Assembly: GCA_031769625.1 (NCBI GenBank)
Contig: JAUIMM010001598.1
Coordinates: 62,001-126,000, forward strand
Reading direction: 5' to 3'
DNA: 64,000 nucleotides
DNA from: Taudactylus pleione
Lineage: Eukaryota > Chordata > Amphibia > Anura > Myobatrachidae
Below the pieces are notes generated by a model. The model was not told where the DNA came from and did no database searches. It was given only the letters and a program-made list of their open reading frames with translations. The position numbers and the translations under genes were made by a program. Each line of letters opens with the position of its first letter. Position 1 is the first letter of the stretch. Positions 24,870 through 37,442 of the stretch are shown one piece after another.

Positions 24870-27800
24870 GAAAACAGCAAATGCACGTTTTAGGCCAAAA
24901 TGCATTGAAAGCAATGGAAACAACAAAAGCGCATACTTAGTGATATCTCCTCTTGTAGAAAACACAGACAGCTAAAAATTTCACTGGATGTGTTGAAGAC
25001 CAAGACGACAAATGTGATGTGAAATGGTTTTTCTCCCATGATGCGTTTAAGAGAAAACAGCAAATGCACGTTTTAGGCCAAAATGCTTTGAAAGCAATGG
25101 AAACAACTAAAGCGCATACTTTGTGTTATCTCCTCTTGTAGAAAACACAGACAGCTCAAAATTTCACTGGATGTGTTGAAGACCAAGACCCACAAATGTG
25201 ATGAGAAATGGTTTTTCTCCCATGTTGCATTTAAGAGAAAACAGCAATTGTTCATTTTAGGCCAAAATGCATTGAAAGCAATGGAAACAACAAAAGCGCA
25301 TACTTTGTGATATCTCCTCTTGTAGAAAACACAGACAGCTCAAAATTTCACTTCATGTGTTGAAGACCAACTACCACAAATGTGATGTGAAATGGTTTTT
25401 CTCCCATGTTTAAGAGAAAACAGCAATTGTTCATTTTAGGCCAAAATGCATTGAAAGCAATGGAAACAACAAAAGCACATAATTTGTGTTATCTCCTCTT
25501 GTAGCACATACAGACACCTCAAAATTTCACCGGATGTGTTGAAGACCAAGACGCACAAATGTGATGTGAAATGGTTTTTCTCCCATGTTGCGTTTAAGAG
25601 AAAACAGCAAATGCACGTTTTAGGCCAAAATGCATTGAAAGCAATGGAAACAACAAAAGCGCATACTTTGTGTTATCTCCTCTTGTAGAAAACACAGACA
25701 GCTCAAAATTTCACAAGATGTGTTGAAGACCAAGACCCACAAATGTGATGAGAAATGGTTTTTCTCCCATGTTGCGTTTAAGAGAAAATCGCAAATGCAC
25801 GTTTTAGGCCAAAATGCATTGAAAGCAATGAAAACAACAAAAGCGCATACTTTGTGATATCTCCTCTTGTAGCAAACACAGACAGCTCAAAATTTCACTG
25901 GATGTGTTGAAGACCAAGTCCCACAAATGTGATGTGAAATGGTTTTTCTCCCATGTTGTGTTTAAGAGAAAACAGCAATTGTTCATTTTAGGCCAAAATG
26001 CATTGAAATCAATGGAAACAACAAAAGCGCATACTTTGTGTTATCTCCTCTTGTAGCAAACACAGACAGCTCAAAATTTCACTGGATGTGTTGAAGACCA
26101 AGACCCACAAATGTGATGTGAAATGGTTTTTCTCCCATGTTGCGTTTAAGAGAAAACAGCAAATGCACGTTTTAGGCCAAAATGCATTGAAAGCAATGGA
26201 AACAACAAAAATGCATACTTTGTGAAATCTCCTCTTGTAGCAAACACAGACAGCTCAAAATTTCACTGAATGTGTTGAAGACCAAGTCCCACAAATGTGA
26301 TGTGAAATGGTTTTTCTCCCATGTTGCATTTAAGAGAAAAGAGCAATTGTTCATTTTAGGCCAAAATGCATTGAAAGCAATGGAAACAACGAAAGCGCAT
26401 ACTTTGTGTTATCTCCTCTTGTAGCAAACACAGACAGTTCAAAATTTCACTGGATGTGTTGAAGACCAAGACCCACAAATATGATGTGAAATGGTTTTTC
26501 TCCCATGTTGCGTTTAAGAGAAAACAGCAAATGCACGTTTTAGGCCAAAATGCATTGAAAGCAATGGAAACAACAAAAGCGCATACTTAGTGATATCTCC
26601 TCTTGTAGAAAACACAGACAGCTAAAAATTTCACTGGATGTGTTGAAGACCAAGACGACAAATGTGATGTGAAATGGTTTTTCTCCCATGATGCGTTTAA
26701 GAGAAAACAGCAAATGCACGTTTTAGGCCAAAATGCTTTGAAAGCAATGGAAACAACTAAAGCGCATACTTTGTGTTATCTCCTCTTGTAGAAAACACAG
26801 ACAGCTCAAAATTTCACTGGATGTGTTGAAGACCAAGACCCACAAATGTGATGAGAAATGGTTTTTCTCCCATGTTGCATTTAAGAGAAAACAGCAATTG
26901 TTCATTTTAGGCCAAAATGCATTGAAAGCAATGGAAACAACAAAAGCGCATACTTTGTGATATCTCCTCTTGTAGAAAACACAGACAGCTCAAAATTTCA
27001 CTTCATGTGTTGAAGACCAACTACCACAAATGTGATGTGAAATGGTTTTTTCTCCCATGTTTAAGAGAAAACAGCAATTGTTCATTTTAGGCCAAAATGC
27101 ATTGAAAGCAATGGAAACAACAAAAGCACATAATTTGTGTTATCTCCTCTTGTAGCACATACAGACACCTAAAAATTTCACCGGATGTGTTGAAGACCAA
27201 GACGCACAAATGTGATGTGAAATGGTTTTTCTCCCATGTTGCGTTTAAGAGAAAACAGCAAATGCACGTTTTAGGCCAAAATGCATTGAAAGCAATGGAA
27301 ACAACAAAAGCGCATACTTTGTGTTATCTCCTCTTGTAGAAAACACAGACAGCTCAAAATTTCACTAGATGTGTTGAAGACCAAGACCCACAAATGTGAT
27401 GAGAAATGGTTTTTCTCCCATGTTGCGTTTAAGAGAAAATCGCAAATGCACGTTTTAGGCCAAAATGCATTGAAAGCATTAAAACAACAAAAGCGCATAC
27501 TTTGTGATATCTCCTCTTGTAGCAAACACAGACAGCTCAAAATTTCACTGGATGTGTTGAAGACCAAGTCCCACAAATGTGATGTGAAATGGTTTTTCTC
27601 CCATGTTGTGTTTAAGAGAAAACAGCAATTGTTCATTTTAGGCCAAAATGCATTGAAATCAATGGAAACAACAAAAGCGCATAAATTGTGTTATCTCCTC
27701 TTGTAGCAAACACAGACAGCTCAAAATTTCACTGGATGTGTTGAAGACCAAGACCCACAAATGTGATGTGAAATGGTTTTTCTCCCATGTTGCGTTTAAG

Positions 27801-28169
27801 AGAAAACAGCAAATGCACGTTTTAGGCCAAAATGCATTGAAAGCAATGGAAACAACAAAAATGCATACTTTGTGAAATCTCCTCTTGTAGCAAACACAGA
27901 CAGCTCAAAATTTCACTGAATGTGTTGAAGACCAAGTCCCACAAATGTGATGTGAAATGGTTTTTCTCCCATGTTGCGTTTAAGAGAAAAGAGCAATTGT
28001 TCATTTTAGGCCAAAATGCATTGAAAGCAATGGAAACAACGAAAGCGCATACTTTGTGTTATCTCCTCTTGTAGCAAACACAGACAGTTCAAAATTTCAC
28101 TGGATGTGTTGAAGACCAAGACCCACAAATATGATGTGAAATGGTTTTTCTCCCATGTTGCGTTTAAGA
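24870..28169 (+). repeat. 9-monomer tandem duplication (offset 1,650 bp)
   Basis: About 24,870-26,519 is repeated at 26,520-28,169 in the same order, including ATACTTAGTG, AAGACGACA, the 5-bp-deleted monomer, TCGCAAATG and AAAGAGCAATTG units. The second copy has an extra T in the T-run at about 27,046 and a small deletion (GAAAGCATTAAAAC) at about 27,475. Confidence 0.75.
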
Positions 28170-29164
28170 GAAAACAGCAAATGCACGTTTTAGGCCAAAA
28201 TGCATTGAAAGAAATGGAAACAACAAAAGCGCATACTTTGTGATATCTCCTCTTGTAGCAAACACAGACAGCTCAAAATTTCACTGGATGTGTTGAAGAC
28301 CAATACCCACAAATGTGATGTGAAATGGTTTTTCTCCCATGTTGTGTTTAAGAGAACAGCAATTGTTCATTTTAGGCCAAAATGCATTGAAAGCAATGGA
28401 AACAACAAAAGCGCATACTTTGTGATATCTCCTCTTGTAGCAAACACAGACAGCTCAAAATCTCACTTGATGTGTTGAAGACCAACTACCACAAATGTGA
28501 TGTGAAATGGTTTTTCTCCCTTGTTGCGTTTAAGAGAAAACAGCAATTGTTCATTTTAGGCCAAAATGCATTGAAAGCAATGGAAACAACAAAAGCGCAT
28601 ACTTTGTGTTATCTCCTCTTGTAGAAAATACAGACACCTCAAAATTTCACCGGATGTGTTGAAGACCAAGACCCACAAATGTGATGTGAAATGGTTGTTC
28701 TCCCATGTTGCGTTTAAGAGAAAACAGCAAATGCACGTTTTAGGCCAAAATGCATTAAAAGCAATGGAAACAACAAAAGCGCATACTTTGTGTTATCTCC
28801 TCTTGTAGCAAACACAGATAGCTCAAAATTTCACTGGATGTGTTGAAGACCAAGTCCCATAAATGTGATGTGAAATGGTTTTTCTCCCATGTTGCGTTTA
28901 AGAGAAAACAGCAATTGTTCATTTTAGGCCAAAATGCGTTGAAAGCAATGGAAACAACTAAAGCGCATACTTTGTGTTATCTCCTCTTGTAGCAAAGAGA
29001 GACAGCTCAAAATTTCACTGGATGTGTTGAAGACTAAGACCCACAAATGTGATGTGAAATGGTTTTTCTCCCATGTTGCGTTTAAGAGAAAACAGCAAAT
29101 GCACGTTTTAGGCCAAAATGCATTGAAAGCAATGGAAATAACAAAAGCGCATACTTTGTGATAT

Positions 29165-30420
29165 CTCCTTTTGTAGCAAACACAGACAGCTCAAAATTTC
29201 ACCGGATGTGTTGAAGACCAAGACCCACAAATGTGATGTGAAATGGTTTTTCTCCCATGTTGCATTTAAGAGAAAACAGCAAATGCACGTTTTTGGCCAA
29301 AATGCATTGAAAGCAAAGGAAAAAACAAAAGCGCATACTTTGTGATATCTCCTCTTGTAGCAAACACAGATAGCTCAAAATTTCTCTGGATGTGTTGAAG
29401 ACCAAGTCCCATAAATGTGATGTGAAATGGTTTTTCTCCCATGTTGCGTTTAAGAGAAAACAGCAATTGTTCATTTTAGGCCAAAATGCATTGAAAGCAA
29501 TGGAAACAACAAAAGCGCATACTTTGTGTTATCTCCTCTTGTAGAAAACACAGACAGCTCAAAATTTCACTGCATGTGTTGAAGACCAAGACCCACAAAT
29601 GTGATGTGAAATGGTTTTTCTCCCATGTTGCGTTTAAGAGAAAACAGCAATTTTTCATTTTAGGCCAAAATGCATTGAAAGCAATGGAAACAACAAAAGC
29701 GCATACTTTGTGTTATCTCCTCTTGTAGCAAACACAGACAGCTCAAAATTTCACTGGATGTGTTGAAGACCAAGACCCACAAATGTGATGTGAAATGGTT
29801 TTTCTCCCATGTTGCGTTTAAGAGAAAACAGCAAATACTCGTTTTAGGCCAAAATGCATTGAAAGCAATGGAAACAACAAAAGCGCATACTTTGTGATAT
29901 CTCCTCTTGTAGCAAACACAGAAAGCTCAAAATTTCACCGGATGTGTTGAAGACCAAGACCCACAAATGTGATGTGAAATGGTTTTTCTCCCATGTTGCT
30001 TTTAAGAGAAAACAGCAAATGCACGTTTTAGGCCAAAATGCATTGAAAGCAATGGAAACAACAAAAGCGCATACTTAGTGATATCTCCTCTTGTATAAAA
30101 CACAGACAGCTAAAAATTTCACTGGATGTGTTGAAGACCAAGACGACAAATGTGATGTGAAATGGTTTTTCTCCCATGATGCGTTTAAGAGAAAACAGCA
30201 AATGCACGTTTTAGGCCAAAATGCTTTGAAAGCAATGGAAACAACTAAAGCGCATACTTTGTGTTATCTCCTCTTGTAGAAAACACAGACAGCTCAAAAT
30301 TTCACTGGATGTGTTGAAGACCAAGACCCACAAATGTGATGAGAAATGGTTTTTCTCCCATGTTGCATTTAAGAGAAAACAGCAATTGTTCATTTTAGGC
30401 CAAAATGCATTGAAAGCAAT
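29165..30420 (+). repeat. 7-monomer block recurring at 31,372-32,627 and near 49,390-50,645
   Basis: The run with GTTTTTGGCC, GCAAAGGAAAAAAC, TTTCTCTGGATG and CACTGCATG units is found again 2,207 bp downstream and 20,225 bp downstream. It forms one of the recurrent modules of the distal half of the array. Confidence 0.7.
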
Positions 30421-31375
30421 GGAAACAACAAAAGCACATAATTTGTGTTATCTCCTCTTGTAGCACATACAGACACCTCAAAATTTCACCGGATGTGTTG
30501 AAGACCAAGACGCACAAATGTGATGTGAAATGGTTTTTCTCCCATGTTGCGTTTAAGAGAAAACAGCAAATGCACGTTTTAGGCCAAAATGCATTGAAAG
30601 CAAAGGAAACAACAAAAGCGCATACTTTGTGTTATCTCCTCTTGTAGAAAACACAGACAGCTCAAAATTTCACTGGATGTGTTGAAGACCAAGACCCACA
30701 AATGTGATGAGAAATGGTTTTTCTCCCATGTTGCGTTTAAGAGAAAATCGCAAATGCACGTTTTAGGCCAAAATGCATTGAAAGCAATGAAAACATCAAA
30801 AGCGCATACTTTGTGAAATCTCCTATTGTAGCAAACACAGACAGCTCAAAATTTCACTGAATGTGTTGAAGACCAAGTCCCACAAATGTGATGTGAAATG
30901 GTTTTTCTCCCATGTTGCGTTTAAGAGAAAAGTGCAATTGTTCATTTTAGGCCAAAATGCATTGAAAGCAATGGAAACAACGAAAGCGCATACTTTGTGT
31001 TATCTCCTCTTGTAGCAAACACAGACAGTTCAAAATTTCACTGGATGTGTTGAAGACCAAGTCCCACAAATGTGATGTGAAATGGTTTTTCTCCCATGTT
31101 GTGTTTAAGAGAAAACAGCAATTGTTCATTTTAGGCCAAAATGCATTGAAATCAATGGAAACAACAAAAGCGCATACTTTGTGTTATCTCCTCTTGTAGC
31201 AAACACAGACAGCTCAAAATTTCACTGGATGTGTTGAAGACCAAGACCCACAAATGTGATGTGAAATGGTTTTTCTCCCATGTTGCGTTTAAGAGAAAAC
31301 AGCAAATGCACGTTTTAGGCCAAAATGCATTGAAAGCAATGGAAACAACAAAAATGCATACTTTGTGAAATCTCC

Positions 31376-34300
31376 TTTTGTAGCAAACACAGACAGCTCA
31401 AAATTTCACCGGATGTGTTGAAGACCAAGACCCACAAATGTGATGTGAAATGGTTTTTCTCCCATGTTGCATTTAAGAGAAAACAGCAAATGCACGTTTT
31501 TGGCCAAAATGCATTGAAAGCAAAGGAAAAAACAAAAGCGCATACTTTGTGATATCTCCTCTTGTAGCAAACACAGATAGCTCAAAATTTCTCTGGATGT
31601 GTTGAAGACCAAGTCCCATAAATATGATGTGAAATGGTTTTTCTCCCATGTTGCGTTTAAGAGAAAACAGCAATTGTTCATTTTAGGCCAAAATGCATTG
31701 AAAGCAATGGAAACAACAAAAGCGCATACTTTGTGTTATCTCCTCTTGTAGAAAACACAGACAGCTCAAAATTTCACTGCATGTGTTGAAGACCAAGACC
31801 CACAAATGTGATGTGAAATGGTTTTTCTCCCATGTTGCGTTTAAGAGAAAACAGCAATTTTTCATTTTAGGCCAAAATGCATTGAAAGCAATGGAAACAA
31901 CAAAAGCGCATACTTTGTGTTATCTCCTCTTGTAGCAAACACAGACAGCTCAAAATTTCACTGGATGTGTTGAAGACCAAGACCCACAAATGTGATGTGA
32001 AATGGTTTTTCTCCCATGTTGCGTTTAAGAGAAAACAGCAAATACTCGTTTTAGGCCAAAATGCATTGAAAGCAATGGAAACAACAAAAGCGCATACTTT
32101 GTGATATCTCCTCTTGTAGCAAACACAGAAAGCTCAAAATTTCACCGGATGTGTTGAAGACCAAGACCCACAAATGTGATGTGAAATGGTTTTTCTCCCA
32201 TGTTGCTTTTAAGAGAAAACAGCAAATGCACGTTTTAGGCCAAAATGCATTGAAAGCAATGGAAACAACAAAAGCGCATACTTAGTGATATCTCCTCTTG
32301 TATAAAACACATACAGCTAAAAATTTCACTGGATGTGTTGAAGACCAAGACGACAAATGTGATGTGAAATGGTTTTTCTCCCATGATGCGTTTAAGAGAA
32401 AATAGCAAATGCACGTTTTAGGCCAAAATGCTTTGAAAGCAATGGAAACAACTAAAGCGCATACTTTGTGTTATCTCCTCTTGTAGAAAACACAGACAGC
32501 TCAAAATTTCACTGGATGTGTTGAAGACCAAGACCCACAAATGTGATGAGAAATGGTTTTTCTCCCATGTTGCATTTAAGAGAAAACAGCAATTGTTCAT
32601 TTTAGGCCAAAATGCATTGAAAGCAATGGAAACAACAAAAGCGCATACTTTGTGATATCTCCTCTTGTAGAAAACACAGACAGCTCAAAATTTCACTTCA
32701 TGTGTTGAAGACCAACTACCACAAATGTGATGTGAAATGGTTTTTCTCCCATGTTGCGTTTAAGAGAAAACAGCAATTGTTCATTTTAGGCCAAAATGCA
32801 TTGAAAGCAATGGAAACAACAAAAGCACATAATTTGTGTTATCTCCTCTTGTAGCACATACAGACACCTCAAAATTTCACCGGATGTGTTGAAGACCAAG
32901 ACGCACAAATGTGATGTGAAATGGTTTTTCTCCCATGTTGCGTTTAAGAGAAAACAGCAAATGCACGTTTTAGGCCAAAATGCATTGAAAGCAATGGAAA
33001 CAACAAAAGCGCATACTTTGTGTTATCTCCTCTTGTAGAAAACACAGACAGCTCAAAATTTCACTGGATGTGTTGAAGACCAAGACCCACAAATGTGATG
33101 AGAAATGGTTTTTCTCCCATGTTGCGTTTAAGAGAAAATCGCAAATGCACGTTTTAGGCCAAAATGCATTGAAAGCAATGAAAACAACAAAAGCGCATAC
33201 TTTGTGAAATCTCCTATTGTAGCAAACACAGACAGCTCAAAATTTCACTGAATGTGTTGAAGACCAAGTCCCACAAATGTGATGTGAAATGGTTTTTCTC
33301 CCATGTTGCGTTTAAGAGAAAAGAGCAATTGTTCATTTTAGGCCAAAATGCATTGAAAGCAATGGAAACAACGAAAGCGCATACTTTGTGTTATCTCCTC
33401 TTGTAGCAAACACAGACAGTTCAAAATTTCACTGGATGTGTTGAAGACCAAGTCCCACAAATGTGATGTGAAATGGTTTTTCTCCCATGTTGTGTTTAAG
33501 AGAAAACAGCAATTGTTCATTTTAGGCCAAAATGCATTGAAATCAATGGAAACAACAAAAGCGCATACTTTGTGTTATCTCCTCTTGTAGCAAACACAGA
33601 CAGCTCAAAATTTCATTGGATGTGTTGAAGACCAAGACCCACAAATGTGATGTGAAATGGTTTTTCTCCCATGTTGCGTTTAAGAGAAAACAGCAAATGC
33701 ACGTTTTAGGCCAAAATGCATTGAAAGCAATGGAAACAACAAAAATGCATACTTTGTGAAATCTCCTCTTGTAGCAAACACAGACAGCTCAAAATTTCAC
33801 TGAATGTGTTGAAGACCAAGTCCCACAAATGTGATGTGAAATGGTTTTTCTCCCATGTTGCGTTTAAGAGAAAAGAGCAATTGTTCATTTTAGGCCAAAA
33901 TGCATTGAAAGCAATGGAAACAACGAAAGCGCATACTTTGTGTTATCTCCTCTTGTAGCAAACACAGACAGTTCAAAATTTCACTGGATGTGTTGAAGAC
34001 CAAGACCCACAAATATGATGTGAAATGGTTTTTCTCCCATGTTGCGTTTAAGAGAAAACAGCAAATGCACGTTTTAGGCCAAAATGTATTGAAAGAAATG
34101 GAAACAACAAAAGCGCATACTTTGTGATATCTCCTCTTGTAGCAAACACAGACAGCTCAAAATTTCACTGGATGTGTTGAAGACCAATACCCACAAATGT
34201 GATGTGAAATGGTTTTTCTCCCATGTTGTGTTTAAGAGAACAGCAATTGTTAATTTTAGGCCAAAATGCATTGAAAGCAATGGAAACAACAAAAGCGCAT

Positions 34301-37300
34301 ACTTTGTGATATCTCCTCTTGTAGCAAACACAGACAGCTCAAAATCTCACTTGATGTGTTGAAGACCAACTACCACAAATGTGATGTGAAATGGTTTTTC
34401 TCCCTTGTTGCGTTTAAGAGAAAACAGCAATTGTTCATTTTAGGCCAAAATGCATTGAAAGCAATGGAAACAACAAAAGCGCATACTTTGTGTTATCTCC
34501 TCTTGTAGCAAATACAGACACCTCAAAATTTCACCGGATGTGTTGAAGACCAAGACCCACAAATGTGATGTGAAATGGTTGTTCTCCCATGTTGCGTTTA
34601 AGAGAAAACAGCAAATGCACGTTTTAGGCCAAAATGCATTAAAAGCAATGGAAACAACAAAAGCACATACTTTGTGTTATCTCCTCTTGTAGCAAACACA
34701 GATAGCTCAAAATTTCACTGGATGTGTTGAAGACCAATACCCACAAATGTGATGTGAAATGGTTTTTCTCCCATGTTGTGTTTAAGAGAACAGCAATTGT
34801 TCATTTTAGGCCAAAATGCATTGAAAGCAATGGAAACAACAAAAGCGCATACTTTGTGATATCTCCTCTTGTAGCAAACACAGACAGCTCAAAATCTCAC
34901 TTGATGTGTTGAAGACCAACTACCACAAATGTGATGTGAAATGGTTTTTCTCCCTTGTTGCGTTTAAGAGAAAACAGCAATTGTTCATTTTAGGCCAAAA
35001 TGCATTGAAAGCAATGGAAACAACAAAAGCGCATACTTTGTGTTATCTCCTCTTGTAGCAAATACAGACACCTCAAAATTTCACCGGATGTGTTGAAGAC
35101 CAAGACCCACAAATGTGATGTGAAATGGTTGTTCTCCCATGTTGCGTTTAAGAGAAAACAGCAAATGCACGTTTTAGGCCAAAATGCATTAAAAGCAATG
35201 GAAACAACAAAAGCACATACTTTGTGTTATCTCCTCTTGTAGCAAACACAGATAGCTCAAAATTTCACTGGATGTGTTGAAGACCAAGTCCCATAAATGT
35301 GATGTGAAATGGTTTTTCTCCCATGTTGCGTTTAAGAGAAAACAGCAATTGTTCATTTTAGGCCAAAATGCATTGAAAGCAATGGAAACAACTAAAGCGC
35401 ATACTTTGTGTTATCTCTTCTTGTAGCAAAGAGAGACAGCTCAAAATTTCACTGGATGTGTTGAAGACTAAGACCCACAAATGTGATGTGAAATGGTTTT
35501 TCTCCCATGTTGCGTTTAAGAGAAAACAGCAAATGCACGTTTTAGGCCAAAATGCATTGAAAGCAATGGAAATAACAAAAGCGCATACTTTGTGATATCT
35601 CCTTTTGTAGCAAACACAGACAGCTCAAAATTTCACTGGATGTGTTGAAGACCAAGACCCACAAATGTGATGTGAAATGGTTTTTCTCCCATGTTGCATT
35701 TAAGAGAAAACAGCAAATGCACGTTTTTGGCCAAAATGCATTGAAAGCAAAGGAAAAAACAAAAGCGCATACTTTGTGATATCTCCTCTTGTAGCAAACA
35801 CAGATAGCTCAAAATTTCTCTGGATGTGTTGAAGACCAAGTCCCATAAATGTGATGTGAAATGGTTTTTCTCCAATGTTGCGTTTAAGAGAAAACAGCAA
35901 TTGTTCATTTTAGGCCAAAATGCATTGAAAGCAATGGAAACAACAAAAGCGCATACTTTGTGTTATCTCCTCTTGTAGAAAACACAGACAGCTCAAAATT
36001 TCACTGCATGTGTTGAAGACCAAGACCCACAAATGTGATGAGAAATGGTTTTTCTCCCATGTTGCGTTTAAGAGAAAACAGCAATTGTTCATTTTAGGCC
36101 AAAATGCATTGAAAGCAATGGAAACAACAAAAGCACATAATTTGTGTTATGTCCTCTTGTAGCACATACAGACACCTCAAAATTTCACCGGATGTGTTGA
36201 AGACCAAGACGCACAAATGTGATGTGAAATGGTTTTTCTCCCATGTTGCGTTTAAGAGAAAACAGCAAATGCACGTTTTAGGCCAAAATGCATTGAAAGC
36301 AATGGAAACAACAAAAGCGCATACTTTGTGTTATCTCCTCTTGTAGAAAACACAGACAGCTCAAAATTTCACTGGATGTGTTGAAGACCAAGACCCACAA
36401 ATGTGATGAGAAATGGTTTTTCTCCCATGTTGCGTTTAAGAGAAAATCGCAAATGCACGTTTTAGGCCAAAATGCATTGAAAGCAATGAAAACAACAAAA
36501 GCGCATACTTTGTGAAATCTCCTATTGTAGCAAACACAGACAGCTCAAAATTTCACTGAATGTGTTGAAGACCAAGTCCCACAAATGTGATGTGAAATGG
36601 TTTTTCTCCCATGTTGCGTTTAAGAGAAAAGTGCAATTGTTCATTTTAGGCCAAAATGCATTGAAAGCAATGGAAACAACGAAAGCGCATACTTTGTGTT
36701 ATCTCCTCTTGTAGCAAACACAGACAGTTCAAAATTTCACTGGATGTGTTGAAGACCAAGTCCCACAAATGTGATGTGAAATGGTTTTTCTCCCATGTTG
36801 TGTTTAAGAGAAAACAGCAATTGTTCATTTTAGGCCAAAATGCATTGAAATCAATGGAAACAACAAAAGCGCATACTTTGTGTTATCTCCTCTTGTAGCA
36901 AACACAGACAGCTCAAAATTTCACTGGATGTGTTGAAGACCAAGACCCACAAATGTGATGTGAAATGGTTTTTCTCCCATGTTGCGTTTAAGAGAAAACA
37001 GCAAATGCACGTTTTAGGCCAAAATGCATTGAAAGCAATGGAAACAACAAAAATGCATACTTTGTGAAATCTCCTCTTGTAGCAAACACAGACAGCTCAA
37101 AATTTCACTGAATGTGTTGAAGACCAAGTCCCACAAATGTGATGTGAAATGGTTTTTCTCCCATGTTGCGTTTAAGAGAAAAGAGCAATTGTTCATTTTA
37201 GGCCAAAATGCATTGAAAGCAATGGAAACAACGAAAGCGCATACTTTGTGTTATCTCCTCTTGTAGCAAACACAGACAGTTCAAAATTTCACTGGATGTG

Positions 37301-37442
37301 TTGAAGACTAAGACCCACAAATGTGATGTGAAATGGTTTTTCTCCCATGTTGCTTTTAAGAGAAAACAGCAAATGCACGTTTTAGGCCAAAATGCATTGA
37401 AAGCAATGGAAATAACAAAAGAGCATACTTTGTGATATCTCC
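31376..37442 (+). repeat. 33-monomer higher-order unit, copy 1 (6,067 bp)
   Basis: Every landmark in this interval recurs 6,067 bp later in the same order, for example AAAGAGCAATTG units, CATTGGATG at about 33,615, two GAGAACAGCAATTG units at about 34,237 and 34,787, and GTTATGTCC at about 36,149. Only a few substitutions separate it from copy 2 (such as AAATATGATG at about 31,621). The exact boundary is arbitrary within a monomer. Confidence 0.85.
34174..35273 (+). repeat. 3-monomer tandem duplication (550 bp) nested in the 6,067-bp unit
   Basis: A trimer with the GACCAATACCC, GAGAACAGCAATTG, CTCACTTGATG and CCCTTGTTGCG variants occurs twice in succession, 550 bp apart. The period is 3 x 184 minus the 2-bp deletion. 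The same pair is present in copy 2 at 40,241 and 40,791, so the trimer duplication is older than the 6,067-bp one. Confidence 0.75.
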
